Source: Planctomycetota bacterium | GTDB lineage: Bacteria > Planctomycetota > UBA1135 > GCA-002686595 | Assembly: GCA_020847695.1 (NCBI GenBank) | Contig: JADLBP010000209.1 | Span: forward strand, 1-50,451 | Reading direction: 5' to 3' | DNA: 50,451 bases | Shown here: positions 1 to 7,031 of the stretch, one piece after another | Numbering within the stretch: the stretch's first letter is position 1 | How the letters are laid out: each line of letters starts with the position of its first letter | The notes under the pieces: model-generated | What the model was told of the DNA's origin: nothing | Database searches by the model: none | What the model saw: the letters and a program-made list of their open reading frames with translations, nothing else | Program-made: the position numbers and the translations under genes

Positions 1-24
1 GCAGAAACGGGGCTTGAAGGCCAT
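1..24 (-). CDS. 5' end of a gene running off the left edge
   Basis: Only the first eight codons are inside the window, reading MAFKPRFC from an ATG at 22-24 on the minus strand. The call rests on a very strong Shine-Dalgarno sequence, AAAGGAGG on the minus strand (36-43), 11 bases before the ATG. Too little protein is visible to assign any function. The small membrane-protein gene at 176-499 lies upstream on the same strand, so the two may be co-transcribed. Confidence 0.5.
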
Positions 25-175
25 GGCGAGTCGATCCTCCTTTGGAGTCCAACCCGCACAGACCGCACGAACCCGCCGCGGTGGCGCACTTCGCGCGCTT
101 TTTGGCACAGCGGTGAGGGGCAGAGTCCGAGGCGCAAAGCTGCGCGCGTTCGCGCGAGGACTCGGCGGGCTTCGC

Positions 176-499
176 TCAGCGATTGCGGAAGCCGCCGCGA
201 CGCTCGCGTTCGACTTCGGCCTCGAGCTCACGCGTCGCGGCGGCGACCTTGGCCGAGCCGCGCGAGGGTTTCTCCCACGGATCGCTGACCATCGGCGTCT
301 CGCGCGTGTAGTCGCCGCGCATGCGGGCGAGCTCGGTCGCGTCGGGCTCCTCTCCGAACAACCCGCCTTCCTCGGCGAGCGATTCGTTGAGCTCCTCCCA
401 CATCGCTTTGACGAACGGCCACCAGAACGGGGCCGAGAGCACCACGAGCGTGTACTTGACCGGCTCGCTGTTCAGGCCGAAGGGGAGCTCGCCGAGCAT
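176..499 (-). CDS. small membrane-associated protein of unknown function (107 aa)
   Basis: I do not recognise this family. The protein has one hydrophobic stretch at about residues 14-33 (YTLVVLSAPFWWPFVKAMW), then a strongly acidic segment (residues 36-55) and a charged, probably helical C-terminus rich in Glu and Arg. It could be a single-pass or peripheral membrane protein with a cytoplasmic tail. The ATG at 497-499 is the only good start. It lies 81 bases downstream of the trpD stop on the same strand and could belong to the same transcript. The clear split between a hydrophobic segment and an acidic one, unlike the Arg/Ala-rich shadow frames around it, is why I accept it as a gene. Confidence 0.6.
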   Translation of the reverse strand: MLGELPFGLNSEPVKYTLVVLSAPFWWPFVKAMWEELNESLAEEGGLFGEEPDATELARMRGDYTRETPMVSDPWEKPSRGSAKVAAATRELEAEVERERRGGFRNR

Positions 500-580
500 G
501 GCGCCCAGTCTATCGGATCCGTCGGCCGTCGGGGATGAGCCCGCGGTCCCGCGGCGGCCGAGCGCGGGGCGTCCGAGTCC

Positions 581-1612
581 TCACGCCGCCTCGCACAGGC
601 GCGCGGAGGTCTCGAGCCACCGCGCCAACGTCTTGCGCGCGTGTCCGCGCCGCAGGGCCGCGCGCGCGAGCTCCGCGCCTTCGCCGGGGCTCCGCGCGAG
701 GCCGGCGACCACCAGCACGGCCGCGGCGTTCTGGACGACCGCGTTGCAGATCGGCCCGTTCTCGCCGGCGAGCAGCCGCTCGAGCAGCGCGAGATTCCGT
801 CGCCGGTCGCCGCCAGCGAGCGCGCCGACCGACGAAGGCGGCAGCGCGAGAGCACGCGCGTCGAAGCTCGCCGACTCGGCCGCGCCGAGCGGCAGCACCA
901 GGTTCTCGCCGGCGAGCGTGAGCTCGTCCGCGCCGCCCGCGCCGTGGACGACGAACGCGCGCTCGGTGCCGAGCTCTCCGAGCGCCGCCGCGACGCGCGC
1001 CGCGCGCACGCGCTCGCCGACGCCGACGACTTGGCGCGAGACGTGCGCGGGGTGCGCGAGCGGAGCCGCGAGGTCGAGCAGCGTCCGTACGCCGAGCGCT
1101 CGGCGCAGCGCCGCGGTCGCCGCGAGCACCGGGTGGTAGGTCGGGGTGTAGAGGAACGTGATCCCGACCTCTTCGAGCACCTGGGCCGACGCCTCGGGCT
1201 CGAGGTCGAGCGACAGGCCGGCGGCTTCGAGCAAGTCGGCGCTCGCGCATGCGGTCGCGAGCGCGCGCTCGCCCTGCAGGATCACGCGCGCCCCGGCGGA
1301 CGCCGCGACCAAGCCCGCGGCCGCGGTCACGTTGAACGTGTAGAACGCGTCGCCGCCGGTGCCGCTGAAGTCGACGGCGTCGGCGAACGGGTGCTCGAAG
1401 CGCCGTTCGGTCGCGCGCAGCGCTTCGGCGGCGCCGAGCAGCTCGTCGACGCTCTCGCCGCGGGTCGCGAGCGCCGCGAACAGCGCGCTGCGCACGGCGG
1501 TGTCGTCGGCCGACGCCTCTTCCTGCGCGACGGCGACGAAGAGCTCGCGCGCTTCGTCGCGACCGAGCGTCTGGCCGCGCAGGACCCGGCGCAGCGCGTC
1601 TCGCGCGCTCAT
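581..1612 (-). CDS. trpD: divergent anthranilate phosphoribosyltransferase (TrpD family)
   Basis: TrpD joins anthranilate and PRPP in tryptophan synthesis. The 343-residue product has the family length and layout: N-terminal helical domain (1-70), then the PRPP-binding GTGGD loop (84-88), the YHP motif (159-161), the RRALGVRT segment with the expected arginines (170-177) and the metal-binding DE pair (229-230, in HGAGGADE). The normally invariant KHGN motif reads LQGE (residues 112-115), and the usual NLLGPLxNP reads DLAAPLAHP (180-187), so the anthranilate side of the pocket has changed. I chose the ATG at 1610-1612 because GGAGG sits 8 bases upstream and the family's N-terminus begins there; the frame stays open further upstream but looks non-coding. 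A candidate attenuator lies about 330 bases upstream. It may be a true TrpD with a remodelled pocket or a paralogue with another acceptor. Confidence 0.8.
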   Translation of the reverse strand: MSARDALRRVLRGQTLGRDEARELFVAVAQEEASADDTAVRSALFAALATRGESVDELLGAAEALRATERRFEHPFADAVDFSGTGGDAFYTFNVTAAAGLVAASAGARVILQGERALATACASADLLEAAGLSLDLEPEASAQVLEEVGITFLYTPTYHPVLAATAALRRALGVRTLLDLAAPLAHPAHVSRQVVGVGERVRAARVAAALGELGTERAFVVHGAGGADELTLAGENLVLPLGAAESASFDARALALPPSSVGALAGGDRRRNLALLERLLAGENGPICNAVVQNAAAVLVVAGLARSPGEGAELARAALRRGHARKTLARWLETSARLCEAA

Positions 1613-1938
1613 CGCCGGACCTCCGCGCCGGAGCGTGCGCGCGTCTCCTCGGCGAGGCTCGAACGGGTGCTCGCGGCGCACCACGCGCGCGGCGCGGAGC
1701 TTTGGAGGACCCTCGGTTGGCGCGCGGACGGGACGGCGATCGGGTGGGACGGCTTCAAGGTGCGACTCCGGTTGTCGAGCAGCGAGAGGAGCTTTCGCGG
1801 ATCGAGCGAAGCTCGGTTCGGGCGGCTTCGCGCGGAGGGCGCTCCTCTGCGCGTCATCGAGGACGCGCGAGGTCGGTCCGGCGAAGGGCACTCCATGTTT
1901 GCGTGGATCGGGGAAAGCGTGGGGGAACTCTGGATACG
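1613..1938. other. untranslated stretch between attenuator and trpD
   Basis: These 326 bases separate the predicted terminator from the trpD start. Both strands have open frames, but their translations are Arg/Ala/Pro-rich and show no family signature, so I see no gene. The stretch is probably the long 5' untranslated region of trpD mRNA after read-through of the attenuator. Its last bases before trpD carry the GGAGG ribosome-binding site. Confidence 0.5.
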
Positions 1939-1961
1939 AAAAAGGCCTCCTGTCGGAGGCC
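1939..1961 (-). terminator. Rho-independent terminator of the trpD leader (arms 3:4)
   Basis: On the minus strand GGCCTCC (1955-1961) and GGAGGCC (1944-1950) form a perfect 7-bp stem with a 4-base loop, followed at once by TTTTT (1939-1943). This is one of the few hairpins in the window with a real T tract. It lies 33 bases past the stop of a 24-codon ORF and 326 bases before trpD, which fits a conditional terminator better than the end of a gene. Confidence 0.75.
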
Positions 1962-2035
1962 CTCGGCGCGCGTCGGAGGTCGGGGAGGAGCGGGTCAGGC
2001 GCTCGGTCCTCGGGCCTCCGCGGGAACCGCGGGCC
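1955..2035 (-). promoter_or_regulatory. transcription attenuator with antiterminator pairing
   Basis: Three mutually exclusive pairings are visible in the minus-strand RNA. Arms 1 and 2 (CCGCGG at 2027-2032 and 2018-2023, loop of three) form a 6-bp stem inside the leader ORF. Arm 2 continues into GGAGGCCC (2012-2019), which pairs over 8 bp with GGGCCTCC (1955-1962), the 5' arm of the terminator. A ribosome stalled at the leader's TGG would cover arm 1 and allow 2:3 pairing; a ribosome at the stop would cover arm 2 and let the terminator fold. This is the classic leader-peptide layout, inferred here from base complementarity only. Confidence 0.7.
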
Positions 2036-2069
2036 GCCGGGGCGAACACCAAGGATGCGAGAGCGCCAT
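1995..2069 (-). CDS. candidate leader peptide of the trpD attenuator (24 aa)
   Basis: The short ORF starts at an ATG (2067-2069), begins MALSHPWCSPRRP and ends at TGA (1995-1997), 33 bases before the terminator stem. Codon 7 is the only tryptophan codon (TGG at 2049-2051) and it is followed by Cys. The Trp codon lies about 17 bases before hairpin arm 1, a good distance for stalling control. A single Trp codon is fewer than in most trp leaders. No Shine-Dalgarno sequence is visible; a TAGGAT hexamer (2080-2085) 10 bases upstream could be a -10 box that gives a nearly leaderless transcript. Confidence 0.55.
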   Translation of the reverse strand: MALSHPWCSPRRPAVPAEARGPSA

Positions 2070-2270
2070 GTCGGAGCGAATCCTACCACGGTCCCGGCGG
2101 CCGGGCGGTTGGAGATCGCGCTCCCGGCGATGGAGTCGCCGCAGTCGCGCTTTCGCGTCCGAGCTTGCGGCTGCGAGCTCGCGCCGCCGAGCTCGAGGTC
2201 GCCGAGCTTTCGGGCGGCGGGGCTCGCGACGGCTGGGAAGGCGCGGCGCAGCGACTAGAATCGAACGATC

Positions 2271-2663
2271 ATGCGCACTTTCTGCTGGCTCGTGTTGCTC
2301 GGGGGTCTCGTCGGTTGCTCGCCGGAGCAGGAAGCTCGCGCCCGCGAGCGTTTCGAGGTCGAGAAGGAGCGCGCCCGCGCCGGGCTCGAGGCGGCGGTCG
2401 AGCGGCTCGATCAGGAGGCCCGCGAGCTCCGGAGCAAGCTCGACGAGCAACGCGGCGAGGCCGCGGATCAGTGGCGCAAGGCGCTCGAGGACGTCGAAGC
2501 GCGCAAGGTCAAGGCGCGCGAGAAGCTCGACTCCCTCGCCGAGGTCGGCGCCGACGCCTGGGCCGAGCTGCGCGAGGGCTTCGAGCGCGCCGCCGAAGAT
2601 CTCCAACGAGCGGGCGACCCGCCTCGTACGCCGGCTCCCACGGAGGAACCTGAACAACGATGA
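2271..2663 (+). CDS. coiled-coil lipoprotein (130 aa)
   Basis: The N-terminus MRTFCWLVLLGGLVGC is a lipoprotein signal with lipobox LVGC, so the mature protein starts at Cys16. The rest (residues 18-115) is an almost uninterrupted charged heptad-like helix of Glu, Arg, Lys, Ala and Leu, followed by a Pro/Thr-rich tail. No enzymatic motif is present. The stop overlaps the start of the HtrA-like protease gene in an ATGA, so the two are probably translationally coupled; the lipoprotein might serve as an adaptor or periplasmic spacer for the protease. That role is an inference from context only. Confidence 0.8.
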   Translation: MRTFCWLVLLGGLVGCSPEQEARARERFEVEKERARAGLEAAVERLDQEARELRSKLDEQRGEAADQWRKALEDVEARKVKAREKLDSLAEVGADAWAELREGFERAAEDLQRAGDPPRTPAPTEEPEQR

Positions 2664-3844
2664 ACACGCTTCGCAAGCTCGTGCACGGCGCTCGGTCCGG
2701 TCGGTCCGCTTCCGCGGAGCGCGCCCGGCGCGCCGGACGCGCCGCGACCTCGCTGCTCTTCGTCGCCGTGCTCTCCCTGGCGCTGGTCTGGCACTTCTCC
2801 GGACGCGGCGACGCCGCGTGCGCGCTTTCGAGCGCCGAACCGCGCGCGGTCGCCGAACGCACCGAGCTCGAGCCCGACGAACGGCGCACGGTCGAGCTCT
2901 TCCGCTCCGTTTCGCCAGCGACGGTCAACGTCACGAACATCGGGCTCTACCGGACGAGCTATTGGGACATGGACGTCACCGAGGTGCCGCAGGGCACCGG
3001 CTCCGGCTTCGTGTGGGACGACGACGGACACGTGGTCACCAACTTCCACGTCGTCGCGAACGGCTCGCGCTTCAAGGTGACGTTCGCGAACGGCGACACG
3101 TTCGACGCCGCGGCGGTCGGGGTCGACCCCGACAGCGACATCGCCGTGCTCAAGGTCGACGCGCCGAGCGACAAGCTCGTGCCGCTCCAGATCGGCCGTT
3201 CGTCCGACCTGCAGGTCGGGCAGAAGGTGTACGCGATCGGCCACCCGTTCGGGCTCGACCAGACGCTGACCACCGGCATCATCAGCGGCCTGAACCGCGA
3301 GATCCGCTCGAAGAGCGACCGCCGCATCCGCAACGTCGTGCAGACCGACGCGGCGATCAATCCGGGCAACTCCGGCGGTCCGTTGATGGATTCCGCGGGC
3401 CGGCTGATCGGCATGAACACCGCGATCCTGAGCCCGAGCGGCACGAGCTCCGGCGTCGGCTTCGCCGTGCCGGTCGACACGATCAACCGGATCGTGCCCA
3501 AGCTGATCAGCGGCACCGACGTCGAGCGACCGGGTCTCGGCGTGACGATCAACGAGCGCGCGTCGCGCTTCCTGCGCGCCGGCGGGCTGATCGTCGCGGG
3601 TGTCGAGAGCGGCGGCGCCGCGGCGCGCGCCGGCATCCAGCCGCCGAGGATGCGCGACAACGGAGACGAGGTGTACGACGTGATCGTCGGCGTCGGCAAC
3701 CGGCAGGTGCGCTCGATGGAGGAGCTCCGCGACGCGCTCGACGGTTACGACATCGGCGACGAGGTGCCGGTGTCCGTCCGCCGCGACGGCAAGGTCGAAA
3801 CGATGCGGGTGAAGCTCCAAGGGGTCGCGGCGCAGCGCCGCTGA
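2660..3844 (+). CDS. HtrA/DegP-like serine endoprotease with one PDZ domain
   Basis: This is an S1C-family periplasmic quality-control protease. A membrane anchor (about residues 31-46) follows a basic N-terminus, then comes a trypsin-like domain (about 75-285) with the catalytic triad in context: His130 in TNFHVV, Asp160 in DSDIAVL and Ser238 in NPGNSGGPL. A single C-terminal PDZ domain (about 291-390) starts at PGLGVTINE. With 394 residues and one PDZ it is closer to DegS/HtrA-type membrane-bound proteases than to DegP, which has two. GGAGG lies upstream of the ATG, which overlaps the end of the lipoprotein gene. DegS-like proteins trigger sigma-E-type stress responses; I see no direct evidence for that role here. 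Confidence 0.93.
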   Translation: MNTLRKLVHGARSGRSASAERARRAGRAATSLLFVAVLSLALVWHFSGRGDAACALSSAEPRAVAERTELEPDERRTVELFRSVSPATVNVTNIGLYRTSYWDMDVTEVPQGTGSGFVWDDDGHVVTNFHVVANGSRFKVTFANGDTFDAAAVGVDPDSDIAVLKVDAPSDKLVPLQIGRSSDLQVGQKVYAIGHPFGLDQTLTTGIISGLNREIRSKSDRRIRNVVQTDAAINPGNSGGPLMDSAGRLIGMNTAILSPSGTSSGVGFAVPVDTINRIVPKLISGTDVERPGLGVTINERASRFLRAGGLIVAGVESGGAAARAGIQPPRMRDNGDEVYDVIVGVGNRQVRSMEELRDALDGYDIGDEVPVSVRRDGKVETMRVKLQGVAAQRR

Positions 3845-3847
3845 ACG

Positions 3848-3866
3848 CCCTCCGCGGCGCGGAGGG
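3848..3866 (+). terminator. GC hairpin after the HtrA-like gene
   Basis: CCCTCCGC (3848-3855) and GCGGAGGG (3859-3866) form a perfect 8-bp stem with a 3-base loop, starting three bases after the protease stop. No T tract follows. It could end transcription or protect the 3' end of the mRNA. Confidence 0.4.
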
Positions 3867-4082
3867 GGCTCTCGGCGCCTCCGCCCCAGCTTTCCGGGCG
3901 TCGCGGCTTCGCGCGGGGAGCGTTTTCCCCTTAAATGAGTAACGCTCGCGCGGCCGAAAGGATGTTGGCCGTCGTCCCATGTCGCTCCCTCCCCCGATTT
4001 CCTGCCGCCCCGTCGTTTTTTCCGGATCCGTTCCGGGCGTTGGGTTCGTAGTGCGGCCGGCGCTCCCGGCGCCGAGGAGCGC

Positions 4083-5606
4083 ATGACCCCCGACGCCGTT
4101 CGAGCGACCGACGCGCGTCTGAACTGGACGGCGGTGGGGGTCTTGGTGGTCGCGCTCGCGATCTGCCGCGTGATCGCGTTGCAGAGCTTCCCGATCTACG
4201 ACGACGCGTTCATCACCTACCGCTACGCCGAGAACCTGGCGCAGGGCAAGGGCCTCCAATACAACCCCGGAGCGGAGTGGGAGCCGGTGCTCGGGACCAC
4301 GACACCGCTCTACACGCTGATCCTCTCGGCGCTCGCGGCGGTCGGGTTGCCGATCGTCAAGAGCTCGATCGCGTTCAACATCCTCTGCGAGTCGATCTCC
4401 GCGGTGCTGCTCGCGCACCTGCTCGGCCGCCGACCGATGGTCACGGTCGTCGCGCTCGGAGCGTTCGCCGCCGTGCCTCAGATCGCGCGGATCGCGATCG
4501 GCGGGATGGAGCCGCCGCTCTTGGTCGCGCTCGCGCTCGGCGCGATCACCGCGGCGCAAGGCGGCTGGGCGTTCGCGTCGGGGGTGCTCGGCGGGCTCTG
4601 TTGCCTGGTGCGACCGGAGTCGCTCTTCCTGCTCGCCGCGCTCGCGTGGATCCAACGCCGCGATCGGCGCGCGCTGTTGCGCTTCGTCGTGCCCGTCGTC
4701 GTGATCGGTCTCGTGTCGACGTTGACGCTGCTCCAGGTGTACGGCCAACCGATCCCGCAGTCGGTGGTCGCGAAGGGCAAGCACTCGACGTGGGCGACCA
4801 AGCTGACGCGCGTGCCCGAGATCCTCGCGCAGGGCTTCGGCCCGACGCTGCCGATGAAGCTCCTGGTGCCGTTCGCGGCGCTCGGCTACCTGCGCGGGTT
4901 GCTGCCGGCGTCGCGCGTGCGACCGCTGCTCTTCCTCGGTGCGGCGATGGTCGCCTCCTATGCGTTCGTCGGGACCAAGACGTGGGGGTGGTACTACTAC
5001 GTCGCGTTGGTGTCGTGGTGCGTCGCTCTCGGGCTCGGCCTCGAATCCGTGGTCGAGCGCGTCGGTGCGCTGCGCGGCGCGGCGCGCGGCCGAGCGGTGC
5101 GCTTCGCTCTCGCGCCGGCTCTCGCGCTCGGAGCGCTCGGCTCGATCTCGTGGGTCGCGGCGAACCACAAGGACCGGATCACGCCGAACGTGTACGAGCC
5201 GCTCGCGAATTGGGCGCGCGGCGCGCGGCTCGGCGAGCGCGGTGTCACGGTGCTCGCGTCCGACATCGGCGCGATCGGTTTCCTGAGCGGCGCGCGGATC
5301 CTCGACAGCGAGGGACTGGTGTGGCCGGAAGCGCTGCACTTCTCGCACCAGTGCGACGTGCTGCGCGCGCACGCGCCGGAATACGTCGTTTGGGTCGTCA
5401 ACGAATACCGCTTGGGCCGTTTCCTCGCGGATGCGGAGCTCGCCGCGCGCTACCGGCCGATCCAGCGCTTCAACGAGAACGGCAATGGCGATCTGCATCC
5501 CGATCCCGCGCGCCTGCCGCGCAGTTGGGAGCAGGACTACCTGATCTTCGAGCGCGTCGACCTGCGTACCGCCGACGCGTCGAGTCAGGCGAAGCGCACC
5601 GAGTAG
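4083..5606 (+). CDS. GT-C-type integral membrane glycosyltransferase
   Basis: The 507-residue protein has about nine hydrophobic segments. The first loop carries a DD pair (Asp40-Asp41 in YDDAFITYRYAENLA), followed by GLQYNPGAEWEPVLGTTTPL; this is the arrangement of GT-C enzymes that use polyprenyl-phosphate sugars, where the first-loop acidic residue is catalytic. Related proteins are often annotated as ArnT-like, GT39 or mycolyl-mannosyltransferase-like. The C-terminal about 120 residues form a soluble domain. Donor and acceptor cannot be read from the sequence. The gene stands alone and its 3' end overlaps the convergent BNR-protein gene by 22 bases. Confidence 0.75.
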   Translation: MTPDAVRATDARLNWTAVGVLVVALAICRVIALQSFPIYDDAFITYRYAENLAQGKGLQYNPGAEWEPVLGTTTPLYTLILSALAAVGLPIVKSSIAFNILCESISAVLLAHLLGRRPMVTVVALGAFAAVPQIARIAIGGMEPPLLVALALGAITAAQGGWAFASGVLGGLCCLVRPESLFLLAALAWIQRRDRRALLRFVVPVVVIGLVSTLTLLQVYGQPIPQSVVAKGKHSTWATKLTRVPEILAQGFGPTLPMKLLVPFAALGYLRGLLPASRVRPLLFLGAAMVASYAFVGTKTWGWYYYVALVSWCVALGLGLESVVERVGALRGAARGRAVRFALAPALALGALGSISWVAANHKDRITPNVYEPLANWARGARLGERGVTVLASDIGAIGFLSGARILDSEGLVWPEALHFSHQCDVLRAHAPEYVVWVVNEYRLGRFLADAELAARYRPIQRFNENGNGDLHPDPARLPRSWEQDYLIFERVDLRTADASSQAKRTE

Positions 5607-6697
5607 ACCGGCGGCAAGTGGTGCGACAGCGCGCGCCACGAATCGCCGCGGTCGTCGCTCCAGTACACGTTGCCGGTGGTGCTGCCGAGCGCGAGCCGGG
5701 AGCCCGCGAGGTCGAGCGCGTGGCGGTAGACGATGTCGAACGTCGGTTCGTCGGGGAAGCCGGCGCGGAGCGGGGTCCACGTCGCGCCGGCGTCGGTGGT
5801 GCGGCAGACCGTCAGGCGCTCGCCGAACGCGGCGCGGTCCTGGTCGCTCTTCGCGGGCACGACCCACGCCGTCCGCGGATCGCGCTCGTCGACGGCGATC
5901 GGGAAGCCGAAGCGCGCGGGGCCCTCGGGCTGCGACACCTTGATCCAATTCGCGGCGCCGTCGTCGCTGCGCCAGATGCCGAAGTGGTTTTGTTGCCAGA
6001 GGCGATCGGGCGCCGCGGGGCATGCGACCAGGCAGTGCACGTCCTGGCCGACCTCGACGTCGGGCGTCGGGGAGTAGTCGACCGTCGTTCCCAGGTTCCG
6101 CGGGTGCCAGGTCGCGCCGCCGTCGCGCGTCTCGAACACGCCGGCGCTCGAGATCGCGACGAGCACGTGCCGCGAATCGCGCGGGTCGACGACGATCGAG
6201 TGGATCCCCGGGTGGTCGCGTCCGCCGCCCGACCACGCGACCAGCCGCGAGGGGTGATCCCAGAGGCCGCGCACGAGCTCGAAGCTCGCGCCGTCGTCGT
6301 TCGAGACGAACAGGCCGCCGGGTTCGGTGCCGAGGTAGACGCGCCCGGGCTCGTCGCGGCCGCCTTCCTGGAAGACCCAGAGGTAGCGCAGCGTCGCAGG
6401 CTTGCGCGGGCGTTCGGTGCCGGGCACCGGGAAGCCGTCGGAGATCTCGGATCCGTCGGGGTAGCGCGGCGCCGCGAGCTCCTCCCACGTCGCGCCGCGA
6501 TCGCGCGAACGCGACAGCTTCTGCCCCCAATGCCCGTGATCCAGGCACGCCCACATCGCGCCGTTGCGCGGATCGACCGCCGCGTACGCGACCGGCGTGC
6601 CGGAGTGCGCCACGCGCGCGAGGCGCCAGTCCGATCCCTTGCGTTCGTAGATCAACAGACCCTTGCGGGTTCCGAGCAGCAGCGTGTCGCCGCGCAT
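5585..6697 (-). CDS. BNR/Asp-box repeat beta-propeller protein
   Basis: The 370-residue protein has no signal peptide and contains about six Asp-box (BNR) motifs: SRDRGATW (64-71), SNDDGASF (132-139), TRDGGATW (190-197) and similar ones near 244, 300 and 350. This predicts a sialidase/VPS10/YCF48-like propeller. The Arg triad and Asp/Tyr/Glu residues of true sialidases are not evident, so a binding or scaffold role, or an unknown enzymatic one, is likelier than sialidase activity. It begins 4 bases after the MoaD-like gene, with GGAGG 8 bases before its ATG, so the pair is one operon. The lack of an export signal suggests it works in the cytoplasm beside its partner. Confidence 0.8.
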   Translation of the reverse strand: MRGDTLLLGTRKGLLIYERKGSDWRLARVAHSGTPVAYAAVDPRNGAMWACLDHGHWGQKLSRSRDRGATWEELAAPRYPDGSEISDGFPVPGTERPRKPATLRYLWVFQEGGRDEPGRVYLGTEPGGLFVSNDDGASFELVRGLWDHPSRLVAWSGGGRDHPGIHSIVVDPRDSRHVLVAISSAGVFETRDGGATWHPRNLGTTVDYSPTPDVEVGQDVHCLVACPAAPDRLWQQNHFGIWRSDDGAANWIKVSQPEGPARFGFPIAVDERDPRTAWVVPAKSDQDRAAFGERLTVCRTTDAGATWTPLRAGFPDEPTFDIVYRHALDLAGSRLALGSTTGNVYWSDDRGDSWRALSHHLPPVYSVRFA

Positions 6698-6701
6698 CGC
6701 A

Positions 6702-6974
6702 TCAACCTCCGGAGAGTGCCTGGAAGACGTACATCGTGCTCGCGGGGCCCAGCGGATCCGCGAGCGTCTCGCGATCGATCAGCGCGCGCTCGTCGACGAA
6801 GATGACGACGTGCTTGCGCAGCGCGCCTCTCTCGTCGACGAGGTACGCGGCGAGCCCGCGGAAGCGCCGATCGAGCTCCTGCACCGCATCCCGGACCGAC
6901 GCCGCGTCGACCTCGCATTCGCAGAGGTCGGGGAAGAAGCGCACGAGGTGCGGAGTGAAGCGCACGCGAGCCAT
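6702..6974 (-). CDS. MoaD/ThiS-like ubiquitin-fold protein
   Basis: The 90-residue product has the size and beta-grasp pattern of MoaD/ThiS sulfur carriers and ends in Gly-Gly (89-90), the tail that an E1-like enzyme adenylates and thiocarboxylates. The C-terminal segment TMYVFQALSGG resembles the end of MoaD proteins. No MoaE, MoeB/ThiF, ThiG or molybdopterin gene is nearby; its operon partner is the BNR-repeat protein. I chose the ATG at 6972-6974 because the protein aligns with MoaD from there. It may act outside molybdopterin synthesis, for example as a sulfur donor or modifier, which is inference. Confidence 0.8.
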   Translation of the reverse strand: MARVRFTPHLVRFFPDLCECEVDAASVRDAVQELDRRFRGLAAYLVDERGALRKHVVIFVDERALIDRETLADPLGPASTMYVFQALSGG

Positions 6975-7031
6975 GGGCCGCAAGGGTAGCGTCCGCACGG
7001 CGCGTGGACGTTCGAACTCGGTCAGAGCACA

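Noticed and set aside
1613-2089. N-terminal extension of TrpD upstream of 1612
   Set aside because: The extension is low-complexity, has no counterpart in TrpD, and would run through the terminator stem; GGAGG precedes the ATG at 1612.
3549-6554. Long open frame on the minus strand (about 1000 codons) across the HtrA-like and GT-C genes
   Set aside because: Its translation is Arg/Glu/His-rich without domains and it overlaps genes with clear families; it is a shadow frame caused by high GC.
5585-6697. Calling the BNR protein an exo-alpha-sialidase
   Set aside because: Asp boxes are structural; the sialidase catalytic residues are not evident and there is no signal peptide.
7000-7025. GTTCGAAC resembling a tRNA T-arm
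   Set aside because: No matching acceptor, D or anticodon arms surround it; it lies in the short MoaD-nnrE divergent region.
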